Shown: piece by piece, positions 55,810 to 64,000 of the stretch
Layout of the letters: each line of letters begins with the position of its first letter
Position numbering within the stretch: the stretch's first letter is position 1
Assembly (NCBI RefSeq): GCF_036327755.1
Contig: NZ_CP109596.1
Span: 3,410,001 to 3,474,000 of the forward strand
From: Nocardia sp. NBC_01503
GTDB lineage: Bacteria; Actinomycetota; Actinomycetes; Mycobacteriales; Mycobacteriaceae
DNA: 64,000 nt
Direction of reading: 5' to 3'
The notes under the pieces: generated by a model
The model's input: the letters and a program-made list of their open reading frames with translations, nothing else
What the model was told of the DNA's origin: nothing
Databases searched by the model: none
Position numbers and translations under genes: made by a program

Positions 55810-57201
55810 ATGCCTCGTACAACGACGTACAGCCAATGGATCGCCCTCCCGCCCGAGCGGGTCTGGGCCGTACTGGGTGATCCGGCCCGGTGGCCCGAGT
55901 GGAATCCGGCCGTCACCTCCGTGATCCTGCACGGTGCGCCGGGCGTCGGCAGCACCGGCGACTATCTGCCGCGCGGGCGTGCGAACGAGGCGGTACACGG
56001 GCGCTTCGCGAAACCGTTCACCATCGCCACCTACGTCCCCGAACGCGAGATCGGTGTGGAACAGCCCGAACCCGCGGGCACCATGCGCATCCGGTGGACG
56101 CTCACCCCGCGTGACGGCGGTACCGAGGTTTCGCAGCGGCTCACCTTCACCGGCGCCTCGGCCGCGGTGGCACGCAAGGTGGTCGGCACGCTGCTGGAGA
56201 CCGATGCGCACACCTGCTTCGCGCGCCTGGCCCGGCTGGCCGGACTGCGGCCCGCCGCGGCTGCGCTCACCGTCGTGATCGCGGGCGGCACCGGCGCGCT
56301 GGGGCGCACCCTTGCCGCCGATCTCACCTGCCGTGGTCAGCGGGTGCGCATTCTCACCCGCCGCGCGGTCGCGGAGCTGCCGTATGCCCAGTTCGAATGG
56401 GACGGCCGCACCAGCGGCGAATGGGCTGCGGCACTGCGCAATCCGGGGCCGACCGCGGTGATCAATCTGGCGGGCAAGCTCGTCGACTGCCGACCCACCG
56501 CCCGCAATATCGCCGAATTGCGCGACAGCCGAGTCGATTCCACCCGCGCGCTGGTGGAGGCGTCCAAAACCCTGGATCGGCCCATCGACCACTGGGTGCA
56601 GGCCAGCACCACCGCCATCTGGGCCGATGCCGGTGAAATCCGTTGTACCGAAGGCACTCCGCTACCCGATCCCGGGCTGCCGCAGATGACCGGTGTGGCG
56701 CAGCCGTGGGAGGAGGCGTTCGAGGGCGCCAATGCCGCGCACTGGACCATTCTGCGCACCTCGATCGTGCTCGATCCGGACGCACCCGCCATGAAACGTC
56801 TGGTGGCGCTGACCAAAGCCGGGCTCGGCGGCAGCGTCGGCCCGGGCACCCAGTGGTTCAGCTGGATTCACCTGGACGACTGGCTGGGCATCGTCCGCGC
56901 GGCGCTGGGGCTGGATCCGACGGTGACGTTGCCGAACGGAATCCTGGTGGCGGCGACCGACTTCCCGGTGCGCAATCGGGAGCTGATGATCGCGCTGCGC
57001 CGTCAGCTGCGCCGTCCCTGGTCGCCGCCGACCCCGGCCGCGGCGCTCACCATCGGCGCGGTCTTGCTGCGCACCGATCCGGCGCTCGGCCTGACCGGAC
57101 GGCACGCCACCTCGCAAGTGTTGCGGCGCAGCGGATTCCGCTTCCGCTACCCGACCCTGGACGAGGCCCTGGGCAATCTGTTGCCCGCGCGCACCGGGTA
57201 G
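55810..57201 (+). CDS. SRPBCC-domain / TIGR01777 epimerase fusion protein
   Basis: A 463-residue fusion. Residues 1-150 form an SRPBCC (START-like) lipid-binding domain (WIALPPERVWAVLGDPARWPEWNP-type start). Residues 155-460 are a TIGR01777/YfcH sugar-epimerase-like domain with VVIAGGTGALGRTLA for nucleotide binding and a C-terminal DUF1731 region. In many bacteria these are separate proteins. The function is unknown; a role in lipid or isoprenoid handling would suit the N-domain. Confidence 0.9.
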   Translation: MPRTTTYSQWIALPPERVWAVLGDPARWPEWNPAVTSVILHGAPGVGSTGDYLPRGRANEAVHGRFAKPFTIATYVPEREIGVEQPEPAGTMRIRWTLTPRDGGTEVSQRLTFTGASAAVARKVVGTLLETDAHTCFARLARLAGLRPAAAALTVVIAGGTGALGRTLAADLTCRGQRVRILTRRAVAELPYAQFEWDGRTSGEWAAALRNPGPTAVINLAGKLVDCRPTARNIAELRDSRVDSTRALVEASKTLDRPIDHWVQASTTAIWADAGEIRCTEGTPLPDPGLPQMTGVAQPWEEAFEGANAAHWTILRTSIVLDPDAPAMKRLVALTKAGLGGSVGPGTQWFSWIHLDDWLGIVRAALGLDPTVTLPNGILVAATDFPVRNRELMIALRRQLRRPWSPPTPAAALTIGAVLLRTDPALGLTGRHATSQVLRRSGFRFRYPTLDEALGNLLPARTG

Positions 57202-57217
57202 TCCACGACCAAGACCA

Positions 57218-57264
57218 GAACGCCCCCGAGACGTCCGAGACGTCCGAGACGTCCGGGGGCGTTC
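57218..57264 (+). terminator. Strong hairpin with tandem repeats in its loop
   Basis: GAACGCCCCCG (57218-57228) and CGGGGGCGTTC (57254-57264) form a perfect 11-bp stem just after the epimerase stop. The 25-base loop is built from three copies of a 9-base unit, GAGACGTCC. It likely ends the upstream transcript. Confidence 0.7.
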
Positions 57265-57425
57265 CGGTTTCGGGGAAGGCGGCCGGAATCCCAGGCACCC
57301 GAGCGGGATTCGACCGCTGCCGCCTCCATAACTATCGGTTATGAAGACAGGTATTGGAGGGTTTCGACGGGATTCACCAGGCTTGCAATCAAGCCGGAAT
57401 CAACCGCCGAGGTAGGGAAATCCAA

Positions 57426-57779
57426 TTGTTCGCCGTCTATGTCGTCGTCACCCTCATCGCCATCGTGGCCAATGCCGCCGAGGCGGTGCTCAACTTCAGG
57501 CGGGCCGAGAGCGTGCTGAAGAATATGGCCGAAGCGCGGGTGCCCGGCGCGATGCTGCCCTACCTGGGCGCCATCAAGGGCGCGGGTGCGCTCGGGCTGA
57601 CCGCCGGACTGCTGGGTCCGCGCCCGTTCGGGATCGCCGCGGCGGCCGGGCTCACGCTGTTCTTCCTCTGCGCCGTCGCCGTGCACCTGTACACCCGGGT
57701 GCTCCACAATATCTACTTCCCACTGCTCTTCCTCGCCTTCGCGGCGGGCTCGCTGGCGCTCGGTCTGACCCAGCTGTGA
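57426..57779 (+). CDS. DoxX-like membrane protein
   Basis: A 117-residue protein with four transmembrane helices (VVVTLIAIVANAAEAVLNF, YLGAIKGAGALGLTAGLLG, FGIAAAAGLTLFFLCAVAVHLY, LLFLAFAAGSLALGL in part). It fits the DoxX-like family of small membrane proteins. The TTG at 57426 follows AGGTAGGGA at fair distance; a TTG at 57354 would add 24 unlikely residues. The function is unknown. Confidence 0.82.
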   Translation: MFAVYVVVTLIAIVANAAEAVLNFRRAESVLKNMAEARVPGAMLPYLGAIKGAGALGLTAGLLGPRPFGIAAAAGLTLFFLCAVAVHLYTRVLHNIYFPLLFLAFAAGSLALGLTQL

Positions 57780-57926
57780 TCCGTACACGCCGGAATCGAA
57801 ACTGACCTGCCGGATTAAGGCATTTGCCCGATACCCCCGCGACCCGCGCATCCCTAACGTACAAAGCTGCGGCACACCGCCCACGAGGTCTCCGGTGCCG
57901 CGCTTCGTGAGAGGGAGGTTCGGCCG

Positions 57927-59423
57927 ATGGAGGGCGTCACCCCGCGCGATCCACGCCGCTGGCTCATCCTGTTCGTGCTGTCTCTGAGCACCATGCTGCT
58001 GGTCGTCGACAATACGGCGCTCACGGTCGCGGTCCCGGATATGGCCCGGGATCTGCACGCCGGCGCGGCGCGGACCCAATGGGTGCTGGACTCGTACCCG
58101 CTGGTCTTCGCCGGGCTGCTGCTCACCACCGGTGGTCTCGGCGACCGCTTCGGGCGGCGTCGGATCCTGATCATGGGGCTGCTGCTCTTCGGTGCGGCGT
58201 CGTCGGCGGGCGCATTCGCGGCGAACCCGGAGCAGTTGATCGCGGCGCGGGTGGCCATGGGGATCGGTGCGGCCGTCATCCTGCCGAGCTCGCTCGCCAT
58301 TCTGATCACCGTCTTCGATACCGGCGAGCGCCGTCGGGCCATGGCGATCTGGGGCGGCGTCTCGGTGCTCGGACTGATCTGCGGGCCGGTGCTCGCCGGG
58401 GCGCTCATCTCCCAATTCGGCTGGGGTGCGGTCTTTTCCGCCAATGTGCCGATCGCCGCGGCGGCCATCATCGCGGCGTCGGTGCTGATACCGGAGTCAC
58501 GCGGAGCGCGGCGCGGTTCCGATCCGGTCGGCGCGGTGCTGTCGGTGCTCGCCATGACGGCGATCGTCGCCACCATTATCGAATGGCAGCGGCGGGGATT
58601 CGGCGGTCTCACCGGCGTGCTACTGCTGTCGGCCGCCCTCGGCTCGGCCGGATTCATCGCCTGGGAGCGGCATGCCGATGCGCCCATGCTGCCGCTCGAA
58701 CTGTTCCGCGGGCGGGGTTTCAGCGGCGCGGGCCTGGCACTGATCCTGGTGCCATTCGGCACCGCCGGCGTGCTGCTGACTCTCACCCAGTACCTGCAAT
58801 TCGTGCGCGGCTACTCACCGACCCAGACCGGAATGGTCTTCGTTCCGATGGTGCTGGCCTCGCTGTTGGGCAATGGAATCGGCGCGGGACTCGGCGTCAA
58901 GGTCTGCGATACGTCGCTCACCGTGACCGGAATGCTGCTGCTTGCAGGCGGATCGGTATTGCTCGTCACGGTCGCCGAACACGGCATCGGCGCTCTGATC
59001 CTGGCGTTGTGCGTACTCGGCGCGGGCGGCGGACTGGCGCTGCCCGCGGCCGTCGTCACCCTCACGGGTGCGGTATCGGCCGAGGACGCGGGCGTCGGCT
59101 CCGCGCTCAACGACACCATCCAGCAGGCGGGCGCGGCGCTCGGGGTGGCCGTACTCGGCAGCCTGCCCGCCGATCGATTCACCGTGCCGGGCCGGACCGG
59201 CGATACCGGGCCGGTCGCCACCGCGTCCATGGCCTTCGACCATGCCATGCACTCCACGCTGCTGACGGGCGCGGCCGTGGTGACCGTCGGAGCGGTGCTG
59301 GTGCACCTGCTGCTGCGGGAGCGGGAAGCCCCGGGATGGAACGACTTCGAGGGCGCGCTCGGGCGCACCGGGATGTCCGAGGGCGGCCGCGCCACCCGTG
59401 AGCCCTACATCGGACAGGTATAG
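57927..59423 (+). CDS. MFS transporter, DHA2 (EmrB/QacA) family
   Basis: A 498-residue exporter with about 14 helices. Features: VVDNTALTVAVPDM in helix 1, WVLDSYPLVFAGLLLTTG followed by GDRFGRRR (motif A), and a GPVLAGAL region (motif C). GGGAGG precedes the ATG at good spacing. It converges on the LAL regulator gene, 25 bases apart. The substrate is unknown; it is not closely similar to the DHA2 protein at 34.6 kb. Confidence 0.92.
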   Translation: MEGVTPRDPRRWLILFVLSLSTMLLVVDNTALTVAVPDMARDLHAGAARTQWVLDSYPLVFAGLLLTTGGLGDRFGRRRILIMGLLLFGAASSAGAFAANPEQLIAARVAMGIGAAVILPSSLAILITVFDTGERRRAMAIWGGVSVLGLICGPVLAGALISQFGWGAVFSANVPIAAAAIIAASVLIPESRGARRGSDPVGAVLSVLAMTAIVATIIEWQRRGFGGLTGVLLLSAALGSAGFIAWERHADAPMLPLELFRGRGFSGAGLALILVPFGTAGVLLTLTQYLQFVRGYSPTQTGMVFVPMVLASLLGNGIGAGLGVKVCDTSLTVTGMLLLAGGSVLLVTVAEHGIGALILALCVLGAGGGLALPAAVVTLTGAVSAEDAGVGSALNDTIQQAGAALGVAVLGSLPADRFTVPGRTGDTGPVATASMAFDHAMHSTLLTGAAVVTVGAVLVHLLLREREAPGWNDFEGALGRTGMSEGGRATREPYIGQV

Positions 59424-59448
59424 CCGTTCCGGTATGTCGTCGGCCGGA

Positions 59449-62127
59449 TCAGTCCAACTCCAGCCGGGCGAGCTCCACGCGGCTCGACACCCCGAGCTTG
59501 CGGAAGATCCGGGAGAGGTGGTGGCCAACGGTTTTGGGCGATAGGAACAGGCTGGCGCCGATCTCCTTATTGGTCGCACCGGTGGCCGCCAGCCGCGCCA
59601 CCTGCAACTCCTGCGGGGTGAGGTCGGCCGCCGGACCGCGCGAACCCTCCGGAATCGCACCCGCGCCCGAGGCCCGCAACTCCTCACGAGCCCGCTGCGA
59701 CCACGGGTGCGCGCCCAATCGTTCGAAAATATCCAGGGCTTCGCGCAATTCGGCGCGCGCGTCCCCGGTGCGGCGCTCGCGGCGCAACCACTCGCCGTAG
59801 AGCAGACCCGTGCGGGCCCGATCGAACCAGCGCGTTTGCCTGGCATGCAGATCCATTGCGCGAATGAGGAATTCGGGATCACCGTGCACCAACCCGAGAC
59901 AGCGCGACCACAGGGCCTCCGCCCAGGGCGCCTCCAGCGCCGCCGACCACAGCCGCAGCCGCTCGAGCGAATCCGCCACCCGCTCGGGCTGATTCAAGCG
60001 CACCGCACATTCCACCCGATCGGCATGCACCGTGAGCCACTGCGCATTCCGCGCCGTGGAGATATCGAGCAGCTCGTCCATCCGGTCCAGGGCGGTGGCG
60101 TAGCGGCCCGCCCCCATGTCCGAAAGCGTCAGCGCCCAATCGAATTGGGCGCGGTGCGTGGAGGTCAGATCGGGCTGGGCGAAGGCCACGTCGGCGAGTT
60201 CGCGGCAGCGCCGCTCATCACCCCTGACCGCCGCGAGTACCGCGAGATTGCTGTCGGCGTGGAAGATTCGGATCGGCTGATCGGTATTCTCGGCGATTCG
60301 CCTGCCCTCGGTCGAGAGCAGCTCCGAGTCCCGGAAGCGGCCCGCCAGGAACTCCACCGAGCTCAACCACAATTCGACCGGGGCCAGCCAGCCCAATCTG
60401 CCCTGCATACGACAGAATTCGCTCAAATCCGCCAGGATTTCGCGCGCCACCGCGATATCGCCGATCACGATGGCCTGGGTGGCCAGCACGAAACGCACCG
60501 CCGGTTCGTGATGTCGAATCTGCTCCGGCACACTGAGATTGCTGCGCAGCAGGGTGATTCCCGCCGACGGGTCGGGCTCGATCAGGCCGAGTGTGCCCTC
60601 GTACGCGCCCAGGAATCTGTCCCGATCCGGGCTGGACGGCAGCTCCGCGAGCATGGCCCGGGAAGTCCGCATACCCGGCATATCGCCGATGGTCCAGGCC
60701 ACCCGGCCCGCGTCCAGCAGCATCTCCCCGGCCCGCTTCGGATCGGCCAGCGCGGTCTCGGCCGCGCCCTGCTGCAGCAGTCGCTGGGCGGTGGCGGGGG
60801 AGCCGTGCTCGAACTCGATATGGGCGAGCACGGTGGCGAGCCGGGCCCGATGCACCGCATCGCAGGTGAGCTCGCGGGCCTGTTCGGCCAGGCGTCGCGC
60901 CCGCGCGAATTGGCCCGCGTCCGCCGCGGTTTCGACGGCGGCCACCAGTCGGCGCGCGCGATCCACGGGGTCGGGGGTGAGCTGTGCGGACCGCTCCCAG
61001 GCGGTCGCCGCGGCCCCGTGCCCGGTACGCACACAGGCCCGCTCGGCCGCGGCCTCCAGTGCGGCGGCGGCCTTTTCGTCCGCGCCGACGGTGGCGGCGG
61101 CCAGATGCCAGGCATAGCGATCGGGATCGGAGATCAACGCCCGCGCCAGCGCGGTGTGCACCGCGATGCGCTGCGCGTCGGTGGCCGAGCGATAGGCGGC
61201 CGCGCGCAGCAGCGGATGCCGGAACGCCACCGACTGGCCGATCACCGTGATCATGGTGCTGTGCTCCGCCTCGGCGAGTGGCTCCGCGCCGATTCCCAAG
61301 GCGTCCAGCACCTTCAGTACCACACCCAGATCCTCATCGGCCTCGGCGGCCGCGACCAGCAGTGCCAGCCGGGCCGCCGCCGAGAGATGCTCGATATGGC
61401 CCTGATAGCCCGACAGCAGCCGATCCGAGAGCGCCAGCGGACCCACCGGCAGCGAATCCAGGTTCATCCCGGGCAAATCCAGCAGCGCCAGCGGATTGCC
61501 CGCCGACTCCTGTACCACCCGATCCCGAATCTCCATGGGCAACTGCGGCATTCGATCGGCCAGCAGCGCCAGCGCCGCCTCGGTGTCCAGCGGTGCGGGC
61601 ACCAACTGCGGCAGACCCGGTGCGGCGAAGTCCGGGCGGCCCGCGAAGAGCATGGCCACGCCCTCATTTTCGAGTCGCCGGGCGGTGAACAGCAGGGCAT
61701 CGATGGAGGGTTGATCCACCCACTGCGCGTCATCCACCAGCACCAGTACCGGGCCCTGCACCGACAGCTCCGCCAGCAGTGAGAGCGTGGCCAGCCCGAC
61801 CAGGAAGCGTTCCGGATGCGCCGCATGCGCCAGCCCGAGCGCCCCGCCGAGAGCCAGACACTGCGGCTCCGGCAGCAAATCGCGCAGCGGCAGCGCGGGC
61901 TCCAGCAGTTGCCCCAGCCCCGAGAAGGCCAACTCGGCCTCGGTCTCCACACCCGTGTACCGCAGAATCCGCCACTGCGGCCCCACCAACTCCACCGCCC
62001 GCGCCAAGAGCGCCGACTTCCCCTCCCCGGGCCCGGCGACCACCGCCAGTACCCCACTTCGCCCCCGCCCGGCCTCGGACAGCACCGCCCCGATCCGCTG
62101 CTCTTCCCTCATCCGGCCGTACAGCAC
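59449..62127 (-). CDS. LAL-type LuxR-family regulator with AAA ATPase
   Basis: About 892 residues, the size of LAL regulators. The N-terminal ATPase has Walker A GPGEGKSALL (about residue 33) and Walker B VLVLVDDAQWVD. A long helical repeat region follows. The C-terminal LuxR HTH is LTPQELQVARLAATGATNKE and SPKTVGHHLSRIFRKLGV. GTG 62127 is chosen because the paralog at 62789 begins with the same VLYGR sequence; a TTG six bases earlier is possible. The target genes are unknown; the DHA2 exporter is the nearest candidate. Confidence 0.92.
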   Translation of the reverse strand: MLYGRMREEQRIGAVLSEAGRGRSGVLAVVAGPGEGKSALLARAVELVGPQWRILRYTGVETEAELAFSGLGQLLEPALPLRDLLPEPQCLALGGALGLAHAAHPERFLVGLATLSLLAELSVQGPVLVLVDDAQWVDQPSIDALLFTARRLENEGVAMLFAGRPDFAAPGLPQLVPAPLDTEAALALLADRMPQLPMEIRDRVVQESAGNPLALLDLPGMNLDSLPVGPLALSDRLLSGYQGHIEHLSAAARLALLVAAAEADEDLGVVLKVLDALGIGAEPLAEAEHSTMITVIGQSVAFRHPLLRAAAYRSATDAQRIAVHTALARALISDPDRYAWHLAAATVGADEKAAAALEAAAERACVRTGHGAAATAWERSAQLTPDPVDRARRLVAAVETAADAGQFARARRLAEQARELTCDAVHRARLATVLAHIEFEHGSPATAQRLLQQGAAETALADPKRAGEMLLDAGRVAWTIGDMPGMRTSRAMLAELPSSPDRDRFLGAYEGTLGLIEPDPSAGITLLRSNLSVPEQIRHHEPAVRFVLATQAIVIGDIAVAREILADLSEFCRMQGRLGWLAPVELWLSSVEFLAGRFRDSELLSTEGRRIAENTDQPIRIFHADSNLAVLAAVRGDERRCRELADVAFAQPDLTSTHRAQFDWALTLSDMGAGRYATALDRMDELLDISTARNAQWLTVHADRVECAVRLNQPERVADSLERLRLWSAALEAPWAEALWSRCLGLVHGDPEFLIRAMDLHARQTRWFDRARTGLLYGEWLRRERRTGDARAELREALDIFERLGAHPWSQRAREELRASGAGAIPEGSRGPAADLTPQELQVARLAATGATNKEIGASLFLSPKTVGHHLSRIFRKLGVSSRVELARLELD

Positions 62128-62190
62128 CCCCAAAACCTATCCGCCCCGCCAACCCGCACCCCAGCGAGCCCGCGTCGGGCTGTTCGTAAG

Positions 62191-62290
62191 AGCCTCACCG
62201 CGCCACACGGCCGCCTCATATCGACCCCGCGCGAGCCCCGTCCAGCAGCGCCCCGATCCGCGCTGACTCCTCCGACCGGCCGTGGAGCAT
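62191..62290 (-). pseudogene. Frameshifted remnant of a third LAL regulator gene
   Basis: From ATG 62290 the minus strand reads MLHGRSEESARIGALLDGAR, very like the VLYGR start of the flanking LAL genes, and then meets a stop at 62218-62216. Dropping one G from the GGGG run near 62225 continues the family pattern as AGRYEAAVWRGEA. The Walker A region and everything after it are missing. So it is a truncated, frameshifted relic. Confidence 0.6.
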
Positions 62291-62428
62291 GCCTCCCAAC
62301 GTAATTCGGATCGGGTCACGCGCATCCGGTGAATGTCTGCTCCCTCACACTCGGAAACCGGCGGCGACCGTGAGATCCTCGACACGCGACGGGCTCGGAA
62401 GTCGGAGCGGGACAGCGGGAGAACACCA

Positions 62429-62674
62429 ATGATCGGATGGTTGCGGCGCGAATACGACAGCGGCGAATTCGGGCTGCTGGTGCGGGCCGCCACCGTCCCG
62501 GACGAACGGGCCGCCAGCACCGTCCGCCAACTCCTGCACGCCCACGGGGTGCGGGCCACCACCGGTCGCGCGCATCGAACCGGGTACCGGACCGCCGGGA
62601 ATCGACTGCACATCCTCGTCTTTCCCGAAGACGCGATGCGCGCATACGACGTGCTCCGCCAGCACACCCGGTAG
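62429..62674 (+). CDS. Small DUF2007-like protein
   Basis: An 81-residue protein. LVRAATVPDERAASTVRQLL, then HGVRATTG and a final LVFPEDAMRAYDVLRQ, match the layout of DUF2007 (putative signal-transducing proteins). The match is by eye and moderate. GGGAG precedes ATG 62429. It lies between the LAL remnant and the second LAL gene. Confidence 0.65.
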   Translation: MIGWLRREYDSGEFGLLVRAATVPDERAASTVRQLLHAHGVRATTGRAHRTGYRTAGNRLHILVFPEDAMRAYDVLRQHTR

Positions 62675-62699
62675 CGACGGACCCCGCCATCACATTCGT

Positions 62700-62716
62700 C
62701 CCTCCTGATGGGAGGG
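62700..62716 (+). terminator. Short hairpin after the DUF2007-like gene
   Basis: CCCTCC and GGAGGG form a 6-bp stem around a 5-base loop, 26 bases after the stop. A weak terminator candidate. Confidence 0.35.
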
Positions 62717-62788
62717 GTCGCCGCCGATGGCCGATTTCCGCGCGGAACGAGTTTGCCGATTCGTCACGCGGTGCATAGGTTGTCGCAT

Positions 62789-64000
62789 GTGCTGTACGGT
62801 CGCCTCCCCGAAGTGCAGCAGATCGGAACCCTGCTCCGCGCCGCGCGCCACGGTCGCAGCGGCGCACTGGCCCTCACCGCCGAGGCGGGCGAAGGCAAAT
62901 CCGCACTGCTGCGATACGCCGCGGCGCAGGCCGCCGATTGGCGGATACTCCGCTGTTCCGGCGTCGAATCCGAATCCGAATTACCCTTCGCCGGACTGCA
63001 TCTGCTGCTCGGCAGCGCTCTCGACCGCCTCGACACCCTGCCCGAACCGCAGCGCCGGGCACTCGGCGGCGCACTCGGGCTCTGCCCCTCGGACGGGGCC
63101 GACCGCTTCCTCATCGGCGTCGCGACCCTGACCCTGCTCGCCGAACTCTCCACCGACGGACCCGTGCTCTGCCTCATCGACGACGCGCACTGGCTGGACC
63201 GGCCCTCGGCCGATGTACTGCGCTTCGCCGCCCGGCGACTCGGCGCGGAGGGCATCGTCATGCTCTTCGCCGGGCGCAAGGGCTTCGAACCCGGCGGTCT
63301 GTCGGAGCTGCGACTCGGACCGCTGGACGCCACCTCCGCCGTCGCCCTGCTCACCGCGTGCAGTCCGAGTCTGAGCCCCGACCAGCGTGACCGGGTACTC
63401 GCCGAAGCCGCCGGAAACCCGCTGGCACTACTGGAATTCCCGAATATGCACCGGGACGTCTCACCCGCCGCACCGCTCCCGCTACCACTGCGGCTACAGG
63501 GCGGATACGAACGCCAGATCGCCGCGCAGACCCCGTGCACACGCACCGCACTGCTCGTCGTCGCCGCCGAGGAGACCGGCGACCTCGGCGTGGTACTGCG
63601 CGCCCTGCAACTGCTCGGGTACACCGCGACCGCCCTCGACGAGGCCGAACTCTCCGGCATGGTGGCCGTCACCGGACAGACCGTGAGCTTCCGGCATCCG
63701 CTGCAACGCTCCGCCGCCTACCACGGCGCCTCCTTCACCCAGCGCCTCGCGGTACACGCCGCCATCGCCGAGGTGCTCGCCGACGACCCCAGCCGCAGCG
63801 CCTGGCATCTGGCCGCCGCCAGCACCGGACCCGACGAAACCGTCGCCGCCGCACTGGAATCCGCCGCCGAACGCGCCCGGGAACGCACCGGGCACGCCTC
63901 CGCCGCCATCGCGCTGGAACGCGCCGCCACCCTCACCCCCGATCCGGACGCCCGCGCCCGGCGACTGGTCCTCGCCGTCGAGACCGCCGCGCAGGCCGGT
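62789..64000 (+). CDS. LAL-type LuxR-family regulator, 3'-truncated by window
   Basis: The frame is open from GTG 62789 to the window end (404 codons). VLYGRLPEVQQIGTLLRAAR aligns with the start of the divergent LAL gene. Walker A is AEAGEGKSALL and Walker B is LCLIDDAHWLD. The C-terminal LuxR domain should lie beyond the window. It is a diverged paralog of the gene at 59449-62127. Confidence 0.9.
   Translation, partial: MLYGRLPEVQQIGTLLRAARHGRSGALALTAEAGEGKSALLRYAAAQAADWRILRCSGVESESELPFAGLHLLLGSALDRLDTLPEPQRRALGGALGLCPSDGADRFLIGVATLTLLAELSTDGPVLCLIDDAHWLDRPSADVLRFAARRLGAEGIVMLFAGRKGFEPGGLSELRLGPLDATSAVALLTACSPSLSPDQRDRVLAEAAGNPLALLEFPNMHRDVSPAAPLPLPLRLQGGYERQIAAQTPCTRTALLVVAAEETGDLGVVLRALQLLGYTATALDEAELSGMVAVTGQTVSFRHPLQRSAAYHGASFTQRLAVHAAIAEVLADDPSRSAWHLAAASTGPDETVAAALESAAERARERTGHASAAIALERAATLTPDPDARARRLVLAVETAAQAG

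Overview
The window is high-GC chromosomal DNA of a mycolic-acid actinomycete, most likely Nocardia or a close Nocardiaceae relative. This is inferred from the codon bias, the giant NRPS, the DyP/encapsulin pair, paired LAL regulators, a CobF-type precorrin-6A synthase, and many Mcr, crotonase, TetR and MocR genes. I see no tRNA, rRNA, CRISPR array, phage or insertion sequence. Apart from the NRPS the genes look like ordinary chromosomal housekeeping and accessory loci, densely packed, with few gaps above 300 bp.

Region 1 (1-21.2 kb) is one NRPS reading frame whose 5' end lies outside the window. It shows [A]-T, then five C-A-T modules, the last followed by an epimerase, and it ends with an extra condensation domain and a degenerate, truncated adenylation domain. 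There is no thioesterase and no further NRPS gene downstream. The two complete adenylation domains of the first modules carry the EntF-type serine code DVWHFSLVDK, the partial one fits it, the next two share an unassigned code, and the last is hydrophobic or aromatic in character. Small repeats sit inside this coding sequence: half of a REP-like palindrome, and a 22-bp insert present in two condensation domains.

Region 2 (21.2-26.6 kb) holds a Uma2-family nuclease-like gene, an ABC ATPase/permease pair, a GDSL hydrolase divergent from a MarR regulator, and a methyltransferase. Region 3 (26.6-32.4 kb) is a tightly coupled operon: APC permease, two DUF1989 proteins (urea carboxylase-associated proteins, CgdA/B-like), then a urea/guanidine carboxylase reduced to its carboxyltransferase half. 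It is divergent from a TetR regulator, and AmtR-type boxes lie between them, which points to nitrogen control.

Region 4 (32.4-40.9 kb) has a TerD-TerA fusion protein, a DHA2 exporter, Nudix and PH-domain proteins, a DyP peroxidase with its encapsulin shell, a cupin, and thyA-folA. Region 5 (41-51.3 kb) has cobF, an SDR divergent from an ArsR regulator, an Fpg/Nei glycosylase, a minus-strand run (DUF4184, secreted PAF-acetylhydrolase-like lipase, MocR regulator, DUF2630, carboxylesterase), a flavin split-barrel protein and a stand-alone condensation-like acyltransferase.

Region 6 (51.3-57.8 kb) is lipid metabolism: crotonase divergent from TetR, acyl-CoA dehydrogenase, alpha-methylacyl-CoA racemase, an SRPBCC-epimerase fusion and a DoxX protein. 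Region 7 (57.9-64 kb) has a second DHA2 exporter and two divergent LAL-type LuxR regulators, with the frameshifted remnant of a third between them. The second LAL gene runs off the window end.
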